In this document: piece by piece, positions 7,065-12,490 of the stretch
How the letters are laid out: each line of letters begins with the position of its first letter
How positions within the stretch are numbered: position 1 is the stretch's first letter
Assembly (NCBI GenBank): GCA_021162325.1
Contig: JAGGYV010000169.1
Coordinates: 1 to 13,371 of the forward strand
Length of the DNA: 13,371 nucleotides
Source of the DNA: Desulfobacteraceae bacterium
Lineage (GTDB): Bacteria; Desulfobacterota; Desulfobacteria; Desulfobacterales; Desulfosalsimonadaceae
Direction: 5' to 3'
Notes under the pieces: generated by a model
Told to the model about the DNA's origin: nothing
What the model saw: the letters and a program-made list of their open reading frames with translations, nothing else
Databases searched by the model: none
Program-made: the position numbers and the translations under genes

Positions 7065-7550
7065 CTATGTGTACGATGCATTTAACGGAATCGTTTTTCT
7101 CGTTGATTTTTTACCGCCCCAAATTTTCTGGTAATAGTCATCAATAGCTTCTCCCAATGTATTCACCGTAAGAGCAGCACAATGCATATGATCTTCCGGT
7201 AATCCGTCGAGTTCTTGTGCAACATCTTCGGGCGTTATTCTAAGCGCTTGCGTCAGCGTTCGTCTATATACCAGATGTGCCATGGCGCTCCCGCAGGCGA
7301 CGGTATAGGTGCATCCCTGGGGAGCATGCCTGATATCCTTTATCGTCTGGTCATCAATCGACAAATAAACTTCAATGGCATCGCCGCAAACCCCGACACC
7401 TTTTGCATACCCATTTACATCTGATAATGTCCCCATGTGTTTGGGCGTATTTGCATGAAGAATAAATTTTTTATTTAACAGATGGGGATCATTTTCATGG
7501 TCATTTTCATGGTCATGGCCAGCTTCAGGTAGTTGATTGTTTTTTGCCAT
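7065..7550 (-). CDS. NifU/IscU-like Fe-S scaffold protein
   Basis: This ~161-residue homologue of the IscU/NifU N-terminal domain builds transient Fe-S clusters for transfer to apo-proteins. Numbering from the GTG at 7556: GVGVCGDAIEVYLSI (53-67, Cys57 and the conserved Asp59), APQGCTYTVACGSAMAHL (78-95, Cys82 and Cys88), and HMHCAALTV (123-131, Cys126) give the three-cysteine scaffold pattern plus one extra Cys. The first 25 residues are an unusual His/Asp/Glu/Asn-rich tail (HDHENDHENDPH) made by a 12-bp tandem duplication. I prefer the ATG at 7550 over the GTG at 7556. It lies in the ORP-type operon, separated from the NifX-fold gene by a repeat element. It probably supplies sulfur or Fe-S units to neighbouring proteins; this is inferred. 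Confidence 0.8.
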   Translation of the reverse strand: MAKNNQLPEAGHDHENDHENDPHLLNKKFILHANTPKHMGTLSDVNGYAKGVGVCGDAIEVYLSIDDQTIKDIRHAPQGCTYTVACGSAMAHLVYRRTLTQALRITPEDVAQELDGLPEDHMHCAALTVNTLGEAIDDYYQKIWGGKKSTRKTIPLNASYT

Positions 7551-7560
7551 TGTCACGTCT

Positions 7561-7733
7561 CATGAATTACTAAGGGCTCGCTCAAAAATAACTTCACATT
7601 TTGATGCGCCGAGCCCGCCCGCCTGGCTGCGTTCCTCGTCGGTTAAATAGCCAGCTATTCGCCCTTCTCGCGCCTTGCCATCCGGGTGCCTCGACTCCTG
7701 AAAATATAAATTTATTTCTTCATGAACCCTAAG
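7561..7733. repeat. MITE-like structured element inside the operon
   Basis: This fills the whole gap between the NifX-fold and NifU-like genes. It starts 11 bp upstream of the NifU-like ATG and overlaps the NifX-fold stop codon (7729-7731). It has a long hairpin GGGCTCG (7574-7580) / CGAGCCC (7610-7616), a compact AATAGC-CA-GCTATT hairpin (7646-7659), and near-matching ends with CATGAA and CTAAG on both sides (7561-7574 and 7721-7733). It is GC-rich in the middle, unlike the flanks. There is no ORF. It is likely a mobile intergenic repeat that is transcribed with the operon. Confidence 0.55.
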
Positions 7734-8103
7734 CGCCGCCGCCGCAGGTATGTTCCTGTGAGAATTGTGGCAGCTGACCTTCGATAAACGCGTTCACCGC
7801 ATCGCCAATGGTCTGGAATTCACCGCCGAAATAGACTTCAATACCGACCTGGTTGAAACCCTGGAGCGGACGAAGGCCCATGCCGCCAGCAATCAGTTTG
7901 GTGGCACCATTATCAGCCAAATACTGTACAGGCGCCATGCATCCGCCCTGTTGATGAGGCATGTTGGGAATGACTTCAACAGATTTGATTTCTTTGTCTT
8001 CCACGGAAACCATCGTATAAAGGTCACAATGACCGAAATGTGCGCCCAAGGGCGCTTCCATACCGCCAGGTGAAGTGGAAGGAATAGCTATTATGGTACT
8101 CAT
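7729..8103 (-). CDS. NifX/NifB-fold (MTH1175-like) metal-cluster-binding protein
   Basis: This 124-residue protein has the dinitrogenase iron-molybdenum cofactor biosynthesis fold, a ribonuclease H-like domain that holds metal-sulfur clusters. Seen: N-terminal strand TIIAIPST, APLGAHFGHCDLYTMV (17-32, with HFGHC and Cys26), MPHQQGGCMAP (48-58, Cys55), ATKLIAGGMGLRPLQGF (67-83), and the cysteine tail HTCGGGA. AAGGAG with ideal spacing precedes the ATG, despite the AT-rich 67-bp leader after the ATPase gene, so it may be strongly translated. It differs from the ORP-like paralogue at 9936-10304 in having the HFGHC and terminal CGGG cysteines. It is probably a cluster carrier or substrate of the two neighbouring ATPases. 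A nitrogenase role is not supported. Confidence 0.85.
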   Translation of the reverse strand: MSTIIAIPSTSPGGMEAPLGAHFGHCDLYTMVSVEDKEIKSVEVIPNMPHQQGGCMAPVQYLADNGATKLIAGGMGLRPLQGFNQVGIEVYFGGEFQTIGDAVNAFIEGQLPQFSQEHTCGGGA

Positions 8104-8170
8104 TTTATTCTCCTTATAATTTATTTACTTAAATTTTTTAATATATTTAATTTTTTTTTATATATCAACA

Positions 8171-9049
8171 TTATTTAATTGGTGTTGCCACGTGAATAAT
8201 CCGGTCCCAGATTTCAGCGACCTGTTTTGCAAATTCATTATCCGAATATTCGGTAATCGCCTGTGCATTGATCATGGCTCGGGTGATGATCGGATCATGG
8301 GGCAGTTTCCCGAAAAGTGTAAATCCCTTTTCGTGGCCGTATGCTTCAATCGCCGCCGATTCTTTTTCGTTCAAGTCGCATTTATTGATAATAATGCCGG
8401 CCGGGATATTGAAGTGGCCGCATAACTCCGCCACCCGCTCCATGTCATGACGTCCTGAAGGCGTGGGTTCCGTAACGATTACAGCAAGCGTTACGCCGGA
8501 CAAAGAAGCAATCACCGGGCATCCAATCCCGGGCGTGCCGTCTGACAGGATTAGATCCAGTCCTTTTTGTTTAGCCAGCTCTTTGGCCTCTTTTCTGAGA
8601 AGAGACACCAGCAGACCGGAGTTTTCTTCTCCCGGAAACAGCTGGGCATGGATCATGGGGCCGAAACGGGTGTCTGAATGGTACCAGGACCCACAATGTT
8701 TTTCCGGAAAATCAATGGCATTTACCGGGCAGAATTCAACACAAACCTTGCAGCCCTCACACTTTAACGGGTCAATGGAAAAAATGGAATCCGTCTCATT
8801 AACGGCTCCGTACTGACACATTTCCAGACATTTACCGCAGGCATCGCATTTATCCGGGTCGATTACTGCTTCGTGACCGGAAACAAAATCCGTTTTGATT
8901 GTATTTTCCGGATTCAATATCAGATGCATATCCGGTGCGTCAACATCCAGATCACAGATGACATGATTTTTGGCAAGATGAGCGAATGCTGCAGCCAGCG
9001 AAGTTTTTCCGGTGCCGCCTTTTCCGCTAATAATCAGAATTTCAATCAT
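8171..9049 (-). CDS. MinD/Mrp-family ATPase with inserted ferredoxin domain (second copy)
   Basis: This 292-residue cytoplasmic P-loop ATPase belongs to the MinD superfamily with a dicluster ferredoxin insertion. The deviant Walker A SGKGGTGKTS (8-17) has the signature second Lys (Lys10). DLDVDAPDMHL (33-43) is switch I. Cys68/71/74/78 and Cys97/100/103/107 bind two [4Fe-4S] clusters. SDGTPGIGCP is the Walker B-like region with a Cys, and VTEPTPSGRHD is a family hallmark. Related proteins in Desulfovibrio are encoded with the ORP protein and are thought to help assemble or insert its metal cluster. The gene starts inside the stop of the upstream paralogue (ATGA at 9046-9049), so the two are translationally coupled and may act as a heterodimer. 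Confidence 0.9.
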   Translation of the reverse strand: MIEILIISGKGGTGKTSLAAAFAHLAKNHVICDLDVDAPDMHLILNPENTIKTDFVSGHEAVIDPDKCDACGKCLEMCQYGAVNETDSIFSIDPLKCEGCKVCVEFCPVNAIDFPEKHCGSWYHSDTRFGPMIHAQLFPGEENSGLLVSLLRKEAKELAKQKGLDLILSDGTPGIGCPVIASLSGVTLAVIVTEPTPSGRHDMERVAELCGHFNIPAGIIINKCDLNEKESAAIEAYGHEKGFTLFGKLPHDPIITRAMINAQAITEYSDNEFAKQVAEIWDRIIHVATPIK

Positions 9050-9939
9050 GACATCCCCCCCTGGCTTTTTTTAGAACCAGCTGTTTGTTTTATTTTCTCT
9101 GCAAGGGATATAAAAAGTTGTTTCATTTCATCCGATGATTCGGAAATGATACTGCCCCTGGCATACGTCTCTGCGATTTGGCGATCATAGGGAATTTCAG
9201 CCATGATTTCCAGTTTCTTTTCGGCACAGTAATCATAGACATCGTTATTTCCTAATCCAGCGCGGTTGACTATCACTCCCATGGGTTTGCCCATGGGTGA
9301 AAAAGCTTCATGGGCCAGTTTCATGTCATAAAAACCAAAGGGTGTCGGTTCGGTCACCAAAAGGATAACATCACTGTCCATCACTGCATTGATCGCCGGA
9401 CAGGAAACACCCGGCGGTGCGTCTATTATTACATCTTTTGATATCTCATCGTTGGATACGGTATCCATCATCTCTTCCAGTTTTTCCTTGACGACCCTCA
9501 TCAGCGGCGGGCTCATGGCCTCACCGACTCTGAGACGCCCCATGAGGAACTCGGCACGCCCGCTATGACCCCAGGTGACTTCACCCAGTTCTCGAAATTC
9601 AGTCGTTAAGGCACCTTCCGGGCAGATGGCAATACATCCACCGCATCCATGGCACATTTCCGGAAAAATCATCAGGACTTCACCCATCAGGCTGATGGCC
9701 TTGAACTGACAAAGTTCGCCGCACTTTCCGCACTTGCTGCACAGGGTATCATCTACTTTGGGAATTTCCATGTTGGCCGTTCGTTTTCCGGTAATTGTCG
9801 GCTTTAGAAATAAGTGAAGATTGGGTTCTTCAACATCCAGATCCATTGCAATGACAGGTGCTTCCCAGACGGATAACAAAGAAGATGCTACGGTTGTCTT
9901 TCCGGTTCCCCCCTTGCCGCTGGCGATTGCTATTTTCAT
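9046..9939 (-). CDS. MinD/Mrp-family ATPase with inserted ferredoxin domain (first copy)
   Basis: This 297-residue paralogue of the following gene has the same architecture. The deviant Walker A is SGKGGTGKTT (7-16), switch I is DLDVEEPNLHLF (33-44), and the two [4Fe-4S] motifs are Cys67/70/73/77 and Cys96/99/102/106. IIDAPPGVSCP is the Walker B-like region and VTEPTPFGFYD the family hallmark. The sequences flanking the ferredoxin part differ from the other copy, so this is an old duplication and not a recent one. Its ATG overlaps the stop of the ORP-like gene (ATGA, 9936-9939), and its own stop overlaps the next ATG. Predicted role: ATP-dependent cluster assembly or transfer to the NifX-fold partners, inferred from the orp genes of Desulfovibrio. 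Confidence 0.9.
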   Translation of the reverse strand: MKIAIASGKGGTGKTTVASSLLSVWEAPVIAMDLDVEEPNLHLFLKPTITGKRTANMEIPKVDDTLCSKCGKCGELCQFKAISLMGEVLMIFPEMCHGCGGCIAICPEGALTTEFRELGEVTWGHSGRAEFLMGRLRVGEAMSPPLMRVVKEKLEEMMDTVSNDEISKDVIIDAPPGVSCPAINAVMDSDVILLVTEPTPFGFYDMKLAHEAFSPMGKPMGVIVNRAGLGNNDVYDYCAEKKLEIMAEIPYDRQIAETYARGSIISESSDEMKQLFISLAEKIKQTAGSKKSQGGMS

Positions 9940-10304
9940 TTCCAGTGTCCTGTTTTATTGTGTGATGAGGCAAAATCGACATCGCCGGCTTTAAATTTTT
10001 CAATGGCCTGACGGACTGTCCCTGAATCAAGATTCTGGCCGATTTTAATGCCGGCGGCTTCAAGGCCTTGAAATGCCTTGGGACCGACATTCCCGGTCAA
10101 AAGAATTTTGGCACCGCTTTTGGCAATACTCTCAGCGGCCTGAATACCGGCTCCCTGGGCCATGACCTGGGTCGACCCATTGTTAATGTATTCAAATTCC
10201 ATGGTATCCGGATCAACAATTAAAAATCCGGCAGCACGACCAAATCGGGGGTCTACCTGGGCATCCAGGCTATTTTCTTCACAGGTTACGGCAATTTTAT
10301 CCAT
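9936..10304 (-). CDS. ORP-like NifX-fold protein (candidate Mo/Cu-sulfur cluster carrier)
   Basis: This 122-residue NifX-fold protein is the first gene of the operon. Segments ENSLDAQVDPRFGRAAGF (10-27), VMAQGAGIQAAESI (47-60), ILLTGNVGPKAFQGLEAAGI (67-86) and the tail ASSHNKTGHW resemble the 'orange protein' (ORP) of Desulfovibrio as I remember it, a small protein holding a sulfide-bridged Mo-Cu-Mo cluster and linked to cell division. Only one Cys (Cys8) is present, in keeping with ORP's non-cysteine cluster binding. AAGGAG seven bases before the ATG is a strong ribosome site. Coupling to the ATPase gene through ATGA supports a client/assembler pair. The metal identity is not visible from sequence; another NifX-fold member is the alternative. 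Confidence 0.8.
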   Translation of the reverse strand: MDKIAVTCEENSLDAQVDPRFGRAAGFLIVDPDTMEFEYINNGSTQVMAQGAGIQAAESIAKSGAKILLTGNVGPKAFQGLEAAGIKIGQNLDSGTVRQAIEKFKAGDVDFASSHNKTGHWK

Positions 10305-10331
10305 GACACACTCCTTTTATTTTCGTTATTA

Positions 10332-10366
10332 TGTTGATTTTATAAGTCAACACATTGGATTTTCAA
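10332..10366 (-). promoter_or_regulatory. Sigma70-like promoter with palindromic operator for the ORP-type operon
   Basis: On the minus strand, a -35 box TTGAAA (10361-10366) is followed after 16 bases by TATAAA (10339-10344), about 35 bp before the first ORF. The -10 box lies inside the inverted repeat TGTTGA-N9-TCAACA (10332-10352), a position where a bound repressor would block RNA polymerase. The half-site spacing (N9) is unlike FNR/CRP boxes (N6 for TTGA/TCAA). Confidence 0.55.
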
Positions 10367-10416
10367 ATATATTCATCTCCCGTCAGGCATGAGAATGAAT
10401 ATGAATAATCAATTTG

Positions 10417-10430
10417 TGAGTATATGCTCA
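10417..10430. promoter_or_regulatory. Near-palindrome TGAGTATATGCTCA, candidate regulator site
   Basis: TGAG-TATATG-CTCA is 12 of 14 bases symmetric and lies about 50 bp upstream of the -35 box of the ORP-type operon. It could be an activator site. The rest of the 10367-10700 gap shows only a minor direct repeat TTCAAYATCCG (10555-10565 and 10569-10579) and no credible gene. Confidence 0.35.
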
Positions 10431-10700
10431 GTAGAAATTAAGGGTTCCCTATCAACTTGTCAAATTGTTTTTTTAAGAATAGGCATATTATTATCATCGG
10501 AAGACAGACTGACCGGCAGACAAAGTATATTTAAACATTATACAATCAGCCCAGTTCAACATCCGATGTTCAATATCCGGTAGCCATATGATATCGGGCA
10601 TGATATATTACAGGAAAATTTTTGGGATACATAACGCAGACATTTTTAAGTGACTTGGCACAAATTCCAGATGACGGTAAACATGATGACGGGTCATGAA

Positions 10701-10755
10701 TGTCACAGCATTTGTCATAGCAGTGTCACAGCTCCTTGTCACAGCTTGTCATAGC
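10701..10755. repeat. Five phased copies of the 9-mer TGTCAYAGC over the fic stop codon
   Basis: Copies begin at 10701, 10713, 10724, 10737 and 10747: TGTCACAGC, TGTCATAGC, TGTCACAGC, TGTCACAGC, TGTCATAGC. Spacings are 12, 11, 13 and 10 bp, close to one helical turn, so all copies face the same side of the helix. The last two encode the end of Fic and its stop. ATGACGGGTCAT (10686-10697) adjoins them. Confidence 0.65.
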
Positions 10756-11800
10756 TCGATAAAACATAATGACGTGTTGGGTCTGTTGACCTGGTTCCTG
10801 TCTCTTTGATCAACCCTTTTTCCAAAAAGGCTTTTAAGTCTCGCTGCAAACTGCGTTTATTCGTGTCAGGACAAAGCGTTTCAAAAATTTTTATTGTAAG
10901 TTTTCCATGGGTAAGTAAAAATTCTATTGCTTTGCCCTGTCGCTCATTTAAACCATACTTTTGTACCAGAACATCCCGTCGAATAACTTGTTCCCCACGT
11001 TCCTTAACTTTAACCATTTGGGTTTGAAGACCGGTAATGAAGTAGTCGAGCCATCCGGTCATATCCATGTCGTTTTCACGAACGCTTTGGATTGATTTAT
11101 AAAAAATCGGTCGATCACGGTCATAATATTCGCTGATGGTGAACAGACGCTTAAAATCATATCCGGTTTTGTAAAGACAGAGGGTTGACAATAGCCTTGA
11201 CGTTCGTCCGTTACCATCAAGAAAAGGATGAATATGAACCAGTTGCAACTGGGCAATCCCGCTGACCAGAACAGGATGAATTTGCAGATCTGAATTCAGC
11301 CATTTTACCATTTGCGACATCATAATAGGTATTTCAACCGCAGATGGTGGGGTATAAATCACCTCTCCTGTTTTAGAATTGACCACATAATTTTGTATCC
11401 GTCGGTAAACACCGGGGTCCGCTTTTCCTCCACGAACGCCCTCCACCAGTTTTCGATGAATTTCGCGAATCATTCCTTCGGTAACGGGATCTCCGCTATT
11501 CAAACATTCGGATACAAATTCAAAAGCAAACCGGTAATTTAAAAGTTCTCTGGTATCATCCGGATCGGCCTCTGGTACTGCTTCACCTTTCCATAAGCGT
11601 TCGGCCTGATCCAGGGTCAACCGCGTCCCTTCGATATGGGTGGTATGATGGGCCTCTTTGATAAGGGCTTGATTTTCCATTTCCCGAACCCAATCGTCGG
11701 ATAGCCTTGCAGCCTCCAGAAAACCCCGAGCCCGTTCAATCTGGGTGATGGCGGCTGTCATGCGGTTGGTTATGGTAAATTTGGGGTTGAATCCTGTCAT
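10739..11800 (-). CDS. fic: Fic-family AMP-transferase with N-terminal inhibitory helix
   Basis: This 353-residue Fic/DOC-family enzyme transfers AMP (or a related group) from a nucleotide to a hydroxyl side chain of a target protein. The catalytic motif HPFLDGNGR (191-199, His191) is complete. The N-terminal inhibitory motif TTHIEG (53-58, consensus (S/T)xxxE(G/N), Glu57) marks it as a self-inhibited class II Fic. The flap region YTPPSA (149-154) is typical. The last ~80 residues form a winged helix-turn-helix (TNKRSLQRDLKAFLEKGLI), so it may bind DNA or self-regulate. GGAGGT six bases before the ATG is an excellent ribosome site. Its ATG overlaps the stop of the RadC remnant, placing it in one operon with the XRE gene. 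The target is unknown; chromosomal copies like this may act as regulators or toxin-like modules. Confidence 0.92.
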   Translation of the reverse strand: MTGFNPKFTITNRMTAAITQIERARGFLEAARLSDDWVREMENQALIKEAHHTTHIEGTRLTLDQAERLWKGEAVPEADPDDTRELLNYRFAFEFVSECLNSGDPVTEGMIREIHRKLVEGVRGGKADPGVYRRIQNYVVNSKTGEVIYTPPSAVEIPIMMSQMVKWLNSDLQIHPVLVSGIAQLQLVHIHPFLDGNGRTSRLLSTLCLYKTGYDFKRLFTISEYYDRDRPIFYKSIQSVRENDMDMTGWLDYFITGLQTQMVKVKERGEQVIRRDVLVQKYGLNERQGKAIEFLLTHGKLTIKIFETLCPDTNKRSLQRDLKAFLEKGLIKETGTRSTDPTRHYVLSSYDKL

Positions 11801-11943
11801 AAATTACCTCCATCAATTATGGCACCGGCGTTGCGCAGATCGGCATCGGTAAGTGATTCCGCTCCATACTGAATCAGTTTTTCACGAGGACGTTCGCCCT
11901 CCGGCCATCTTTTGATTGAAAAATTGGTGGGAAGGTCAGTCAT
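11797..11943 (-). pseudogene. radC: RadC N-terminal remnant (48 residues) between XRE and fic
   Basis: A short minus-strand frame, from the ATG at 11943, encodes FSIKRWPEGERPREKLIQYG and AESLTDADL, matching the RadC (UPF0758) N-terminal pattern '..I..WPE.ERPREKL...GAE.LSDAEL'. A full RadC has about 220 residues with a JAB/MPN metalloprotease-like domain. Here homology stops after DADL, and twelve unrelated residues lead to a TGA that overlaps the fic start (ATGA, 11797-11800). Its own ATG overlaps the end of the XRE gene by 8 bp. The deletion therefore left a coupled, apparently translatable micro-ORF in the middle of the operon. It may be a decayed radC or a retained small helical protein. 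Confidence 0.6.
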
Positions 11944-12148
11944 TGAGCCGGCCTTTTTTTTTCATATCTTCACAAAATAAATCAAATTGTGTTCGAGCCA
12001 ACTTGGATGGTGAAGTTTTAGCGTTTTCCCAACGATTTACAGTTGCGAAGCTGACTCCCAAAGCACGAGCGAGGTCTTCCTGGCTTATTCCAAGCTGTTT
12101 TCGCACCTCTCTAACTAATTCTGAGAATTTTTCAGACCCTGTGGTCAT
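11936..12148 (-). CDS. XRE/Cro-type helix-turn-helix regulator
   Basis: This 70-residue DNA-binding protein has an HTH_3 domain: LVREVRKQLGISQEDLARAL (11-30), then GVSFATVNRWENAKTSPSKL (31-50). It shows the typical turn Gly and the 'NRWEN' recognition-helix end. It has no other domain. The GAAGGTG before the ATG at 12148 fits a ribosome site. It is the first gene of the XRE / RadC-remnant / fic operon, so it probably controls its own promoter, like an antitoxin or autorepressor, and thereby Fic levels. The repeated TATAAC motif just upstream is the likely binding site. Whether it neutralises Fic directly cannot be judged from the sequence. Confidence 0.88.
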   Translation of the reverse strand: MTTGSEKFSELVREVRKQLGISQEDLARALGVSFATVNRWENAKTSPSKLARTQFDLFCEDMKKKGRLND

Positions 12149-12187
12149 AACTTCACCTTCTCTATTTGATTTGAATATTATTCTTCA

Positions 12188-12215
12188 GATATAACACCTG
12201 CTATAACATGTGCAA
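12188..12215 (-). promoter_or_regulatory. Probable promoter/operator of the XRE-fic operon
   Basis: On the minus strand, TTGCAC (12210-12215), 16 bases, then TATATC (12188-12193) gives a plausible sigma70 promoter about 40 bp before the XRE start. The hexamer TATAAC occurs twice in direct orientation (12190-12195 and 12202-12207), 12 bp apart, overlapping the -10 box and spacer, as expected for an autoregulatory operator. Confidence 0.4.
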
Positions 12216-12269
12216 TAAATTATCAAATATTTTTTCCAAGAATAATTAATGCTTGAACGAACCCCCCGG

Positions 12270-12384
12270 TTTTGTAGGTTGAGTAGAGCCCGCTCTAACA
12301 TGTTGGGTTTCGCTACGCTCTACCCAACCTACGAAAATTAAAGATTTAGCCGAACTTAGATTCTCAAAGGGCGAAACCCAACAA
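12270..12384. repeat. Inverted-repeat intergenic element (GTAGGTTG...CAACCTAC)
   Basis: This lies in the 342-bp gap between the XRE gene and the Fe-S gene. The arms are TTGTAGGTTGAGTAGAGC (12272-12289) and GCTCTACCCAACCTACG (12317-12333), with one mismatch. A second, perfect 13-bp pair, TGTTGGGTTTCGC (12301-12313) / GCGAAACCCAACA (12371-12383), overlaps it. Repeats reading 'GTAGGTTGGGTAGAGC' and 'AAACCCAACA' are familiar from many proteobacterial genomes (from memory). The remaining 12385-12490 shows no gene. Confidence 0.65.
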
Positions 12385-12490
12385 AATATTTCCGGTGGGT
12401 TTCCGTTCAGGCACTGCTATGTTGCGATTTGTCAACTATTGAGGCTTTTTGTGCAGGATGTTTTTGTTCTGTCCAGCTTTCACTACAAAA

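Noticed and set aside
6631..10304. Nitrogen-fixation gene cluster, because of NifX/NifB- and NifU-like products
   Set aside because: No nitrogenase structural or core assembly genes (nifHDK, nifEN, radical-SAM nifB) are present. The pairing of NifX-fold proteins with ferredoxin-MinD ATPases fits ORP-type clusters better.
10332..10352. FNR/CRP-type box in the ORP operon promoter
   Set aside because: The TTGA and TCAA half-sites are 9 bases apart, not the 6 that FNR/CRP sites need.
10389..10583. 64-codon plus-strand frame in the gap between the ORP operon and fic
   Set aside because: It has no ribosome site, no recognisable motif, and overlaps the candidate regulatory site; probably chance.
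10620..10670. Sigma54 promoter suggested by TTGGCAC near 10656
   Set aside because: The -12 element (TTGC) is missing at the required spacing, and the orientation points away from every nearby gene.
10701..10755. CRISPR array or plasmid-type iterons
   Set aside because: Units are 9 bp with 1-4 bp gaps and no spacers or cas genes. No replication initiator gene is nearby, so an origin is unsupported.
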